64,000 nt of DNA from DASPJL01 sp035628645 (GTDB lineage: Bacteria; Bacteroidota; Bacteroidia; Cytophagales; Cyclobacteriaceae): assembly GCA_035628645.1 (NCBI GenBank), contig DASPJL010000096.1, positions 1 to 64,000 on the forward strand. Direction: 5' to 3'. The notes under the pieces were generated by a model. That model saw only the letters and a list, made by a program, of their open reading frames with translations. It ran no database searches and was not told where the DNA came from. Positions 9,310-18,801 of this stretch are shown here, one piece after another. How positions within the stretch are numbered: position 1 is the stretch's first letter; each line of letters starts with the position of its first letter. The position numbers were made by a program, and so were the translations under genes.

Positions 9310-9647
9310 TTGGAATCGCGACAAACGCGTACTATGTTTCTCCTATTATGTTTTTCTTAAACTATTTCATGTATATCTTCCCTACTTTAGAACTAAATTT
9401 TATCTAACAAACCGCGCCTAATTTTTACTTTAGTTCCTGAAAACTTTAACTGTAGTTCTTTTTAATTGTAAATAAACAGATCCGAAGATCAGCTAACTCA
9501 ATTTGTTTGTAGTTTTATTAAAATGTGAATTCATTCCCGTACCGGCAGTTTGTCCGAGAATGAGGAATTCATTTTTAAATTGAGAGAAGATTGTAAAGAA
9601 ATTAGCATTTCGCAGTCTCCGATAATTTCTATTGTATATTATAATCA
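9310..9647. other. Intergenic region, 338 bp, no gene seen
   Basis: AT-rich with stop codons in all frames. No convincing terminator or promoter match was found; it separates the small unknown pair from the GH5 gene. Confidence 0.5.
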
Positions 9648-10982
9648 ATGATACGTATGAGAAAACTTTATTCATGTTTACTGCTAGTTTTGATGGCATG
9701 CTCTTCACCTAAGAGCAATGATTCAGAAATTGAAAAGGGGTTTATTAAAGTCAACAATACTTCCTTTGAAATCGATGGAAAGCCCTACTATTACTTAGGT
9801 ACTAATTTTTGGTACGGGTTAAATCTCGGCTCCAATGGGGAAGGTGGTGACAGAGAAAGACTGATCAGGGAATTGGATAGACTTAAAAGTATGGGAGTAA
9901 ACAATCTACGGGTAATGGCAGGCAGCGAAGGTCCCGATAATGAGCCGTGGAGAATGCTTCCTTCATTACAAACTTCTCCGGGAAAATACAATGAAGAGGT
10001 GCTTGAGGGGCTCGATTTTTTACTGAATGAAATGAAGAAAAGAGATATGTATGCCGTAATGTGCCTGAACAATTTCTGGCCGTGGTCAGGTGGGATGGGA
10101 CAATATCTTGTCTGGGCAGGCGCTGCAGATTCCATACCTTATCCTCCTCCTCATCCAGGCGGGGATTGGCACAAGTATGCCGTTTTTACTGCTAAATTTT
10201 ATTCGAACAAAAAGGCCACCGATATGTTTGATGATCATATCCGCTTTATGGTCAACAGGAAAAATGCTTATTCAAATCTGTTGTATAAAGATGATCCGAC
10301 CATCATGTCATGGCAATTGGCTAATGAACCCAGGGGAACTGAAAATACCGCTGATTTTAAACAGTGGATTGACAACACCTCTGCCCTTATTAAAAGCTTA
10401 GACCCCAACCATTTGGTAACTACGGGCAGTGAAGGTAGTACGCCAAGTGAGCAATCATCAGGAACAAACCCTATTAGAGATCACAACAGTGAAAATATAG
10501 ATTATGCCACCTTCCATATCTGGGTGCAGAACTGGGAAATTTATAATCCTGAAAAGTCCGAAGAAACTTATCCAAAAGCTGTAAAGTATGCTGCCGATTA
10601 TATCCAGAAGCATGTTGAAGATGCCAAAAAACTGAATAAACCTATAGTCCTGGAAGAGTTTGGGATTTCACGTGACGCCAATAGTCATGACGCCAGTTCC
10701 ACTACAGAAATACGAGATAAATACTACAGAGAAATTTTTGAAATGGTGTACAACAACGCGAAAGAACCAGACAATCCATTATCGGGAGTAAACTTCTGGG
10801 CCTGGGGAGGAGAAGGAAGACCTTCAAGCCCGCACAGTGTCTGGAAGTTGGGCGATGATTTTATAGGAGATCCGCCACACGAATATCAGGGATGGTACTC
10901 CGTTTATGAAACAGATTCTTCTACAATATCCGTAATTAAGGAATTTGCAGAAAAAATGAATGGGCTGGGTAAGGAAAAATAG
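9648..10982 (+). CDS. GH5-type endo-beta-1,4-mannanase lipoprotein
   Basis: Predicted surface or periplasmic lipoprotein (lipobox LLVLMAC, Cys18) that hydrolyses internal beta-1,4-mannosidic bonds. The TIM-barrel runs from about 35 to 435. The acid/base is in SWQLANEPRG (E227), the nucleophile in IVLEEFG (E337), and the barrel strand NNLRVM follows the family. A tryptophan-rich loop (NNFWPWSGGMGQYLVWAG) and the GVNFWAWGGEGRP strand resemble GH5 subfamily 7 mannanases. Two in-frame starts exist (ATG 9648 and ATG 9657); either leaves the lipobox intact. It opens the polysaccharide region and is followed by its own terminator at 11014. Confidence 0.88.
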   Translation: MIRMRKLYSCLLLVLMACSSPKSNDSEIEKGFIKVNNTSFEIDGKPYYYLGTNFWYGLNLGSNGEGGDRERLIRELDRLKSMGVNNLRVMAGSEGPDNEPWRMLPSLQTSPGKYNEEVLEGLDFLLNEMKKRDMYAVMCLNNFWPWSGGMGQYLVWAGAADSIPYPPPHPGGDWHKYAVFTAKFYSNKKATDMFDDHIRFMVNRKNAYSNLLYKDDPTIMSWQLANEPRGTENTADFKQWIDNTSALIKSLDPNHLVTTGSEGSTPSEQSSGTNPIRDHNSENIDYATFHIWVQNWEIYNPEKSEETYPKAVKYAADYIQKHVEDAKKLNKPIVLEEFGISRDANSHDASSTTEIRDKYYREIFEMVYNNAKEPDNPLSGVNFWAWGGEGRPSSPHSVWKLGDDFIGDPPHEYQGWYSVYETDSSTISVIKEFAEKMNGLGKEK

Positions 10983-11013
10983 AGTTAATATTTAAGATTG
11001 TCAGGAAAAAGGA

Positions 11014-11037
11014 GGAGTCGAATAGACTCCTTTTTTT
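11014..11037 (+). terminator. Terminator after the GH5 mannanase gene
   Basis: GGAGTC (11014-11019) pairs with GACTCC (11025-11030) across a 5-nt loop, followed by seven T. The rest of the 361-bp gap to the sigma gene is AT-rich, with a 6-bp inverted repeat (TCTAAC 11303-11308, GTTAGA 11316-11321) about 23 bp before the sigma start that could be a regulatory site. Confidence 0.7.
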
Positions 11038-11343
11038 ATTTATTCATATATTAAATACACTTCTTCTATTTCAGACAGTATTGATTACAGAAAGCCGTGC
11101 AAAAAAAACATTTCAAAAGTGCGGTTGAGAAATGATCTCGTCGGAATAGTCGTAGGTTTTCTTCCAACCGCATTATATGTCCTGCACGCAACTGCAAAAG
11201 CAACAAATGTTGTAACAGAATAGAAAAAGGAAAAATGACAGTTTCAATCGATTGCATGACACCTGAATTAAAAAATGTATAAATGACATTTGTTTTTTTC
11301 ATTCTAACAATTTAAGTTAGAGTGATTTTACAATTTCCTTTAT

Positions 11344-11934
11344 ATGAGAGTTATAACTCACAGTGAAAAAGACCTGATTCAAAAGCTAAAAAATGGCGAT
11401 GAATTGTCTTTTAGAGTTATTTTCGATAAATACAAAAATAAGCTCTACTCTTATGCACTTAAATTAACAAAGTCGGAAGAGTTTGCTGAGGAAGTTGTAC
11501 TTGACGTTTTCTTAAAAATTTGGTTAAACAGAGGAAAAATAAATCCTGACCTTTCCTTTAATGCTTTTCTTTTTAAGATTACTAAAAATGCTTCTTTAAA
11601 TTTTATCAAGAAAGCAGCTTTGGATAAAGCTTTGAAAAAACAACTCAGAAATTATTTTGATGAAATCCATAATGAAACTGAAAATGCTATTATTTCAGCC
11701 GACTATGACCGTTCATTTAATAAAGCCATAGAAAATCTTCCGCCTCAGCAACAAATGGTATTTAAAATGCATAGGGTTGACGGCAAAACACATGCAGAAA
11801 TTGCCGATTATCTTAAATTATCAAAAGGCACAGTTAGAAATTATATGATGTTGGCCCTGGCCAATGTAAAAAGATACTTAAATGTGTATGGCGACAAGAT
11901 ACTCTTACTGATTTGCCTTTATTCAGGGGAATAA
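11344..11934 (+). CDS. ECF RNA polymerase sigma-70 factor (Bacteroidetes FecI-like family)
   Basis: A 196-residue ECF sigma factor. Region 2 is at about 22-90 (FRVIFDKYKNKLYSYALKLTKSEEFAEEVVLDVFLKIW) and region 4 at about 130-185 (LPPQQQMVFKMHRVDGKTHAEIADYLKLS...), with the helix-turn-helix KGTVRNYM. It is expected to be held by the FecR anti-sigma factor encoded at 12697 and released when the STN-bearing SusC at 13732 binds glycan, turning on the utilisation genes. Unusually, a minus-strand VOC gene separates it from fecR. Confidence 0.87.
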   Translation: MRVITHSEKDLIQKLKNGDELSFRVIFDKYKNKLYSYALKLTKSEEFAEEVVLDVFLKIWLNRGKINPDLSFNAFLFKITKNASLNFIKKAALDKALKKQLRNYFDEIHNETENAIISADYDRSFNKAIENLPPQQQMVFKMHRVDGKTHAEIADYLKLSKGTVRNYMMLALANVKRYLNVYGDKILLLICLYSGE

Positions 11935-12040
11935 CTTTTAGCAATTCAGATTAACTGTCTTTTCACCTGCCATTTTATCAAATCCTATTTTAATAATCTT
12001 CACAGGGATTCTCCGGGGATCATTAAACTTTCAACGGACA

Positions 12041-12427
12041 CTACATATAAAATACATTGAACTTATGACCATCAGGATCAGCAAATACGAAACCGTAATA
12101 ACCCTCGCCAAACTCTTCTGGCTTTGAAACTATCGTCCCCCCGGCCTGCTGCACCTCTTTCTCCCAACTATTAACTTCTTCTTTGCTATCAGCAGAAAGG
12201 GTAACTATAATTTCATTCCCGGCTTTTGTATCAATTATTTGTCCCTTCATGGCAGGTTCAAGTATATCCTTCAAAAAGAAATGGATGATAAAGTTTTCCT
12301 CGCCAAAGAAGAAGCTCGTTAGTTGGTCCGATGCTCCGTTGTGTCTAAATCCAAGTTGTTTGTAGAATTTAGTGGTTCGTTCTAAATCCTGGACGCTGAA
12401 ATTGGCCCAAACTTTTTTTGTTTTCAT
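12041..12427 (-). CDS. VOC family protein (glyoxalase-like)
   Basis: A 128-residue single-chain VOC protein (KVWANFSVQDLERTTKFYKQLGF... and GEGYYGFVFADPDGHKFNVFYM at the end). The C-terminal DPDGHKFNV strand is characteristic. The likely metal ligand set is incomplete in the first half (Asn where His is usual), so it may be a binding rather than catalytic member. It lies in reverse orientation between the ECF sigma and fecR genes, splitting a normally tight regulatory pair. Confidence 0.82.
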   Translation of the reverse strand: MKTKKVWANFSVQDLERTTKFYKQLGFRHNGASDQLTSFFFGEENFIIHFFLKDILEPAMKGQIIDTKAGNEIIVTLSADSKEEVNSWEKEVQQAGGTIVSKPEEFGEGYYGFVFADPDGHKFNVFYM

Positions 12428-12696
12428 AAACTTAAGTTTTTAAAATTAATAGCCTTCTTTTTGATACTCTGAATTACTTGTTCTGATATTAGTTTCAAAA
12501 ATAATCCATAAGCTTATCAAACAGGATGGCTGTTTGCGAAATTTTTCAAGGGCATTTCCGCCATTCTCCTTCCAATTGATTCGTGATTAAGTCGGATACA
12601 GCTTCATTTTTATTAAATCAAAAAAAAATTAATACGACTAGTGACACCCACGCCCTCGCGATTGTATTAGAAGTATAAATAAAAAGGAAAACAGAC

Positions 12697-13674
12697 TTGA
12701 ATCAAAATAGGACAAAATATTTACTAAAACGCTTCCTGGATGATGAATGTACAAAAGAGGAATTGAATGAATTGTTGGAGCTCAGTGAAGTTTCCGGCAA
12801 TGAGACTTATTTGGAAGAAGGCCTGGAAGAAGCCTGGCTTAAGTTGAATACGACACAAAGAATCCGTGAGGATTCTGCTGACAGGATTTTCAATTCCATT
12901 CTGCTTTCAGAAAAACGTTTGATCGGGACTCGGGGCCGTTTCAATAATACAATGGTCTTAAAAATTGCCGCGGTCTTTTTGGGTCTTGTTTTCTTTTCAG
13001 GAATTTATTGGTATTTGAATCTTTACCCTTATGAAAGCATAAGCACTGCGTATGGAGAAACAAAGAATGTGGTACTGCCTGATGGTTCAGTTGTGACTTT
13101 AAATAGCAATACTTCAGTGAAATACAAAAAGCATTGGAGTAATGAGGAAGAAAGAATTTTAACACTTGAAGGAGAAGCATTTTTCGATGTGACTCACAAA
13201 TCAAATAATCAAAAGTTCGTTGTGAATACTTCGGATTTAAGCGTAGAAGTGCTCGGGACTGAATTTAATATTTCGACAAGACAAAAGAGATCAAGGATAG
13301 TTTTAAAAACCGGAAAGGTTAAAGTGCTTATAGATGGTAAAAAAGATCTAATTATGAAACCCGGGGAGTTGGTGGAGCATAATCATAAAACGTTAGCTAT
13401 TTCTAAAGAACAAGTAAACCCGGATGTATATACGTCATGGAAAAAGAGGATACTTACTTTTCAAGGATCTACTTTAGCCGATATCTCCGGAATAATTAAA
13501 GACAATTATGGAGTGGAGATTTACATTGAAGATTCATTGCTTGCAAATGAAAAATTTACAGGCACTTTTCCGGCGAGTGAGGATGTAGATGTCTTATTAT
13601 CGATGCTTTCCAAAAGTTACAATTTCAAAATAGTAAAAAACAACAATCGAGTAATCTTTAAACCCAAAAAGTAA
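12697..13674 (+). CDS. FecR-type anti-sigma factor
   Basis: Membrane-anchored anti-sigma factor. The cytoplasmic N-terminal part (1-85) contains the LLKRFLDDECTKEELNELLEL motif typical of this family; one helix spans about 88-108; the periplasmic FecR domain (about 113-215) begins STAYGETKNVVLPDGSVV and is followed by a DUF4974/STN-contacting domain (about 245-322, LTFQGSTLADISGIIKDNYG). It starts at TTG 12697. The gene is 57 nt upstream of the STN-bearing SusC, so the two are probably co-transcribed. It would relay the SusC signal to the sigma factor at 11344. Confidence 0.88.
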   Translation: MNQNRTKYLLKRFLDDECTKEELNELLELSEVSGNETYLEEGLEEAWLKLNTTQRIREDSADRIFNSILLSEKRLIGTRGRFNNTMVLKIAAVFLGLVFFSGIYWYLNLYPYESISTAYGETKNVVLPDGSVVTLNSNTSVKYKKHWSNEEERILTLEGEAFFDVTHKSNNQKFVVNTSDLSVEVLGTEFNISTRQKRSRIVLKTGKVKVLIDGKKDLIMKPGELVEHNHKTLAISKEQVNPDVYTSWKKRILTFQGSTLADISGIIKDNYGVEIYIEDSLLANEKFTGTFPASEDVDVLLSMLSKSYNFKIVKNNNRVIFKPKK

Positions 13675-13731
13675 AGTTTGCCAAGGATAAATAGCAGACT
13701 AAACTATTAATTAACCTATAAATAAAGAAAT

Positions 13732-16700
13732 ATGAGAAAAAATCTACCTCTTTTCGGTAAGGTATTTCTGGTGGTATGCCTATGGTGTATTGCTGAAATA
13801 AGTAATGCTCAAGTTCTTTCTTCATTAACCCCTGTAAGGAGTGAGAAGAACTATGAATTTGGCAAGAATCAAGAAAAATCAGTTTTATTAAAAGATGTTT
13901 TAAAAGACATTGAGAAGTATCACAAGGTCTTTATTAACTATGATGATAAAATCATGGATGGTAAATATGTTAGCGTAGAGGAAGGCGCTCTGATCGATAA
14001 TAAAAATCATAATACGGATCAGTTGCTGGAAACTATATTAGCACCGTTAGCTATGAAATATGAGAAAATTAAAGAAAATATTTACTTAATTACAGAAGGA
14101 GAAAATGGAAAGCAAAAAATTACAGGGCTTCTATTTGATCCTGCCTCGCCAAGCTCAATGTATGCTTCCAGGGAGGGAATTTCGGATGAATTGTTATTCT
14201 CTCAAAGACTAGAGCAAACAATAAGTGGAACAGTAAAAAACGACGATGGAGAGGTATTGCCAGGTGTAAGCGTCGTAGTAAAGGGAACCACAATTGGAAC
14301 GGTAACGGATATTAGTGGAAATTATTCACTCAGCGTTCCTGATGGCAGCGCTACTTTGATCTTTTCTTTTATAGGTTATCTCACTGAAGAGGTGGTTGTT
14401 GGAAATCAAACTACGATTAATATTAAACTTGTCCAAGATCTGCAAGCACTGTCGGAAGTTGTGGTAGTAGGTTATGGCACGCAACAAAAGAAAGATTTGA
14501 CAGGGGCAATTTCAGTGATTAAGCCTCAGGAAATACAAAAACGGCAAGCCACAACTGTAGCTGAAGCTATGCAAGGTTTGGCTTCAGGTATTAATGTAAG
14601 AGGAGGAGGACGACCGGGTTCTGAAGCCCGCATTCAGATACGTGGGTTAAAAAATCTTCAAAATACAAATCCTTTATATGTAATAGATGGATTGATTACC
14701 ACGGCTAACAGGGATTTTAATCCTAACGATATAGAATCTATTCAAATTTTAAAGGATGCCTCTGCAGCAGCGATCTATGGTTCACGTGCCGCAAACGGGG
14801 TTATTATAATTACCACTAAAAAAGGAAGAATGGGGCCAATGAAGGTAGATTTTTCTGCTAAAACCAGCATAACTACAACGCCTTTGTACGACCTGGCTGA
14901 TACGGAAGAATTTTCAAGGTTAAATTATATGGCTTATGATAATGCCGGAGTTCCGAGACAGGATTTAGATTTATCAGTGAATACTGATTGGCAAAAGGAA
15001 GCATTTAGACAAGGGAGCATCAATGACTACAATATAAGTTTCTCAGGAGGAGGAGACAATGGTAAATATTATGTGTCTGGTAACTATTTTGGGAATAAAG
15101 GAACAGTAATAGATACAAGGTTTGACAGATTAAGTTTTAGGGTCAACACTGAAGGATCAAGGGGGATTTTCAGTATAGGGGAAAACCTTTCGGTAAGTAA
15201 TTCAACTGCAGATGAAATGTCGGGTAATCCGTTTTTTGATGTAGTCAGATTGCTTCCTACCATTCCGGTAAAAGATGCAAATAATCCTGGAGGGTATGGA
15301 TATGGCCACGAGGCTAAAGCCAGAACTTTTGGCACTAACCCTATTGCGATTGCTGATCTGGAAGACCGAACAAATGAAAACTTAAGACTGCGGGGAAATC
15401 TTTGGTCAGAAATCAAACCTTTTTCATGGCTGACCTATAGACTTAATTTGGGTTATGAAACAAGCGCAGATCATTATTCCTATTTAAGAAAACAAGGCAA
15501 CTGGACGTTAAACCAGGAGTTTGTACCATCAATCGCAAACGAGAATAGGGCGAGATTTGAAAGTAAACTTGTTGAAAATACCTTAACGTTTAAAAAGACT
15601 TTTAATAAGCATTATTTCAACTTGGTAGTAGGGCAAACTTTCCAACAGGACAATTACGCTCAGATATGGGGAGAAAAACGAGATTTGTTGGAAAAGCCGG
15701 GAGGAGGATATTATAATGTCTTAGACCAAGGAGGATCGGCAAGATTAGGTGGGTTTAAAGAGCAGGCTGTTTTATTATCTTATTTAGGAAGACTAGAGTA
15801 CACATTTGCGGATAAGTATATTTTAAATGCGGTAATTCGTAGGGATGGTTCTTCCAGGTTGGGTAATGATTATAAAGTAAAGAGTTTCCCTTCCGTATCA
15901 GCCGCGTGGAGAATTAGCAATGAAGGTTTCTTTGAGTTACCTGTCGTAAGTGATCTAAAGTTAAGAGCAAGTTATGGTGTTTTAGGAAGTGGTAATATTG
16001 GTTACTACGACTATATTCCTGTCGTAAATACTTTTCCAACGGTTGTTTTTGGTACCAACCAGAATGTATACCCAGGAGCCATTCAGACCTCATTAAAGAA
16101 TGAAAATTTAAGGTGGGAGACACTTACCCAAACTAACTTTGGTATAGATTTAGGTCTTTTGAATAATAAATTATCGCTAACGGCAGACTATTTTATTGCT
16201 GAAACCAAGGACGTTTTATTTGGATATCCAGTGTTGGAAACTACCGGAAATGATGGAGGTAATCCCATAACAAATGGTGCTACATTAAAGAATACCGGTC
16301 TGGATTTTTCCCTTACTTATAATGAAAGTGAGAAAGTGATAAATTATTACGCTACCCTTAATCTATCCACGCTTAAAAATGAGATTAAAGAGTTGGGTTA
16401 CGGTTTGAACAGACATGAAGACGCGAATACAGTTACAGAAATAGGGCAACCGGTAGGAATGTGGTATATGTTAGAAACTGACGGCTTGTTTCAGAATGAA
16501 GGTGACGTAAGTAGTCATGTGAGCAGTGATGGAACCATTATACAATCCACCGCAAAACCAGGAGACATTAGATTTAAGGACAATAATGATGACGGACAAA
16601 TTACGAATGATGATAAAGTGGTAGTTGGAAGTCCTTGGCCGGATTTTGAATTAGGTTTAAATCTTGGTGCTTCTTATAAAGGTTTTTCACTTTCAATGAA

Positions 16701-17130
16701 CTGGTTTGGATCTTTTGGCGCCCAGGTATATAGCGGCCCCCGAAGCGTGATGGATCGTTTTGATGATAACTCCAATTACAGAAGCGGAGTGAAACCATGG
16801 ACTACTGAAAATCCCAATACTGATTTCCCCAGAGCTTATTATGGATCTACTTTGAACTCCAGAGGAGATACGGATCGCTGGCTGGAAAATGGAAGCTTTT
16901 TTAGGTTGAAATATATTTCTGTGGGCTATGAAATTCCTGAATCTATCGTAGAGAAAATAGGTTTTGCAAATGCGCAAATATCTATCTCAGGACAAAATCT
17001 AATCACCTTTACAAAGTATTCCGGTCTTGATCCTGAGTTTAATAACTCCAACATCTTTAGAAGAGGATTTGATGAGGGTGCCTTTCCAAATATCAAAATG
17101 TATTCTTTAGGCATTCAGTTTGGCTTTTAA
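13732..17130 (+). CDS. SusC/RagA-family TonB-linked receptor with STN signalling domain
   Basis: Outer-membrane glycan importer and transducer. The order is: signal peptide (1-26, SNA-Q), STN domain (about 52-118, LLKDVLKDIEKYHKVFINY), carboxypeptidase-like beta-sandwich (about 164-235), the SusC signature LSEVVVVGYGTQ (about 240-251), plug with SAAAIYGSRAANGVIIITTKKG (about 343-365), then the beta-barrel to a terminal aromatic F1132. The STN domain contacts FecR, so this SusC should trigger its own induction. It is followed 21 nt later by susD. Cargo is probably an oligosaccharide from the nearby mannan/xylan-type enzymes. Confidence 0.92.
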   Translation: MRKNLPLFGKVFLVVCLWCIAEISNAQVLSSLTPVRSEKNYEFGKNQEKSVLLKDVLKDIEKYHKVFINYDDKIMDGKYVSVEEGALIDNKNHNTDQLLETILAPLAMKYEKIKENIYLITEGENGKQKITGLLFDPASPSSMYASREGISDELLFSQRLEQTISGTVKNDDGEVLPGVSVVVKGTTIGTVTDISGNYSLSVPDGSATLIFSFIGYLTEEVVVGNQTTINIKLVQDLQALSEVVVVGYGTQQKKDLTGAISVIKPQEIQKRQATTVAEAMQGLASGINVRGGGRPGSEARIQIRGLKNLQNTNPLYVIDGLITTANRDFNPNDIESIQILKDASAAAIYGSRAANGVIIITTKKGRMGPMKVDFSAKTSITTTPLYDLADTEEFSRLNYMAYDNAGVPRQDLDLSVNTDWQKEAFRQGSINDYNISFSGGGDNGKYYVSGNYFGNKGTVIDTRFDRLSFRVNTEGSRGIFSIGENLSVSNSTADEMSGNPFFDVVRLLPTIPVKDANNPGGYGYGHEAKARTFGTNPIAIADLEDRTNENLRLRGNLWSEIKPFSWLTYRLNLGYETSADHYSYLRKQGNWTLNQEFVPSIANENRARFESKLVENTLTFKKTFNKHYFNLVVGQTFQQDNYAQIWGEKRDLLEKPGGGYYNVLDQGGSARLGGFKEQAVLLSYLGRLEYTFADKYILNAVIRRDGSSRLGNDYKVKSFPSVSAAWRISNEGFFELPVVSDLKLRASYGVLGSGNIGYYDYIPVVNTFPTVVFGTNQNVYPGAIQTSLKNENLRWETLTQTNFGIDLGLLNNKLSLTADYFIAETKDVLFGYPVLETTGNDGGNPITNGATLKNTGLDFSLTYNESEKVINYYATLNLSTLKNEIKELGYGLNRHEDANTVTEIGQPVGMWYMLETDGLFQNEGDVSSHVSSDGTIIQSTAKPGDIRFKDNNDDGQITNDDKVVVGSPWPDFELGLNLGASYKGFSLSMNWFGSFGAQVYSGPRSVMDRFDDNSNYRSGVKPWTTENPNTDFPRAYYGSTLNSRGDTDRWLENGSFFRLKYISVGYEIPESIVEKIGFANAQISISGQNLITFTKYSGLDPEFNNSNIFRRGFDEGAFPNIKMYSLGIQFGF

Positions 17131-17151
17131 AATTTTAAATAATCGATTATT

Positions 17152-18684
17152 ATGAAAAAGATTATATACAGTATTGTTTTGATTTTGACTGTTTTTGTTA
17201 ATCAGTCTTGCAATGAGGATCTTCTGGACCAAGTCAATCCGAATACAAAAACTGTCACAGAGTTTTGGCTTTCAGAAACGGATGCTGAACAGGCAGTAAA
17301 TTCAATTTATGCAGCATTTTATAAGCCCGGATCCTTTGCACGATGGATCTACTTTAGGCTTGATCTTACTTCCGATGAAGGTTTTAGCAACAGTCCTTGG
17401 ATTGAATTAGCAGACTGGACACGTTTTCAATACATCAATTATGATTTCTGGGAGGGAAACAGGGTAACCTGGAGAGATACTTATAAGGCGATCTGGAGAT
17501 GCAATCAGGTTTTGGCAAATGTTCCGGGTATCGAATTTCAAGATGCCGCAAAGAAAGAAAGAATTCTAGCCCAGGCTAAATTTTTAAGAGGTCTTCATTA
17601 CTATTATTTGGCAATATTGTGGGAAAACGTTCCCATTATATTAGAACCTTCTTCCCCCGAAGTCAGACCTGCCGGTAATACGTTGGAAGAAGTATGGGTT
17701 CAGGTAGAAAAAGACTTGACAGAAGCCTCTCAGGGCTTACCTGCTGAGTGGGATGCGGAAAACAAAGGCAGACCTACAAAAGGAGCAGCAATGGCCATGC
17801 TCGGAAAAGTGCACATGCAGCAACGTGAATGGCAACAAGCTCTGGACGCATTTGATTATTTGGTTACAGGAGAGGGAAAGGGATTTTATGATTTGGAGGC
17901 CAACTTTAAGGATAACTTTACCCATGAAAAGGAGAATAACATAGAATCGGTGTTCGAAATCCAATATTCTGAGAAAAATACAGGAGCAGATAATGAAACT
18001 CAGGGAGCCAATATGGGAAATAACAGGGCTCAATTTTTCGCACCCCGGGGAATTGGATGGTCCGATGGCCAAGCAAGATATTGGGCTGTGAGACAGTTTA
18101 AAAAGGAAATGACCAAAGACAATACGCTTGATCCCAGGCTTCAGCATACATTTCTGTACGATTCTTTAGAAGAAGATTTTGGCGATAAAACTTATGGCAG
18201 AAACTGGGAATGGAATGATGACGAGGCCTGGTTTAGAAAATACCAGAGAGATTATTTCCGCTCAAATGAAGACTATTTTTCTCAGGTAAATATAAGATTG
18301 ATCCGGTTTGCAGATGTTTTGCTGATGTATGCTGAGGCTTTGAATGAGTTAGATAATACAGCAGATGCTTATCAGTATGTGGACAGAGTAAGAACAAGGT
18401 CTAATATGAATCCACTGGCTATAGCTTATCCTGAAATTGGAAATAATAAAGATGCCTTCAGAGAAAGGCTTAAAGTTGAAAGGGTTCTGGAATTATGCGG
18501 AGAAAGCGTCAGATGGGCAGACTTAAAACGTTGGGGAGATCTTGAATCACAAGCGGGAGTTGATAAGATCAAAGAAAGAGATCCCGACTTCAATAACTTT
18601 GTGGTAGGAAAGCATGTCAGACTTCCTATTCCTAGGATGGACGAGGCCAACAACGTGAATCTTGATCAGAATCCAGAATATTAA
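17152..18684 (+). CDS. SusD/RagB-family glycan-binding lipoprotein
   Basis: Surface lipoprotein forming the lid of the SusC barrel. Lipobox VFVNQSC with Cys20; the N-terminal half carries the TPR-like helices (AEQAVNSIYAAFY, KAIWRCNQVL, RILAQAKFLRGLHYYYLA), and the C-terminus has the conserved RLIRFADVLLMYAEALNEL and RVLELCGESVRWADLKRWG segments with the closing LPIPRMDEANN...NPEY. Length 510 is normal. It partners the SusC encoded immediately upstream. Confidence 0.92.
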   Translation: MKKIIYSIVLILTVFVNQSCNEDLLDQVNPNTKTVTEFWLSETDAEQAVNSIYAAFYKPGSFARWIYFRLDLTSDEGFSNSPWIELADWTRFQYINYDFWEGNRVTWRDTYKAIWRCNQVLANVPGIEFQDAAKKERILAQAKFLRGLHYYYLAILWENVPIILEPSSPEVRPAGNTLEEVWVQVEKDLTEASQGLPAEWDAENKGRPTKGAAMAMLGKVHMQQREWQQALDAFDYLVTGEGKGFYDLEANFKDNFTHEKENNIESVFEIQYSEKNTGADNETQGANMGNNRAQFFAPRGIGWSDGQARYWAVRQFKKEMTKDNTLDPRLQHTFLYDSLEEDFGDKTYGRNWEWNDDEAWFRKYQRDYFRSNEDYFSQVNIRLIRFADVLLMYAEALNELDNTADAYQYVDRVRTRSNMNPLAIAYPEIGNNKDAFRERLKVERVLELCGESVRWADLKRWGDLESQAGVDKIKERDPDFNNFVVGKHVRLPIPRMDEANNVNLDQNPEY

Positions 18685-18690
18685 TTAAAG

Positions 18691-18724
18691 AATAGGGAGG
18701 AGGATTGCTTCTTTCCTCCCTATT
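18691..18724 (+). terminator. Hairpin after susD
   Basis: AATAGGGAGGA (18691-18701) pairs perfectly with 18714-18724 (11 bp). The following bases are not a T-tract, so this may act as a weak terminator or as a 3' stabiliser that lets some transcription reach the GH43 gene. Confidence 0.55.
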
Positions 18725-18801
18725 GCTCTTGGAGCGAAGTCATCAGGAGTAGTTAACATTTCAAGACATTATTGTTGCACTTTCATTCAATTAGGTTCTT
18801 T

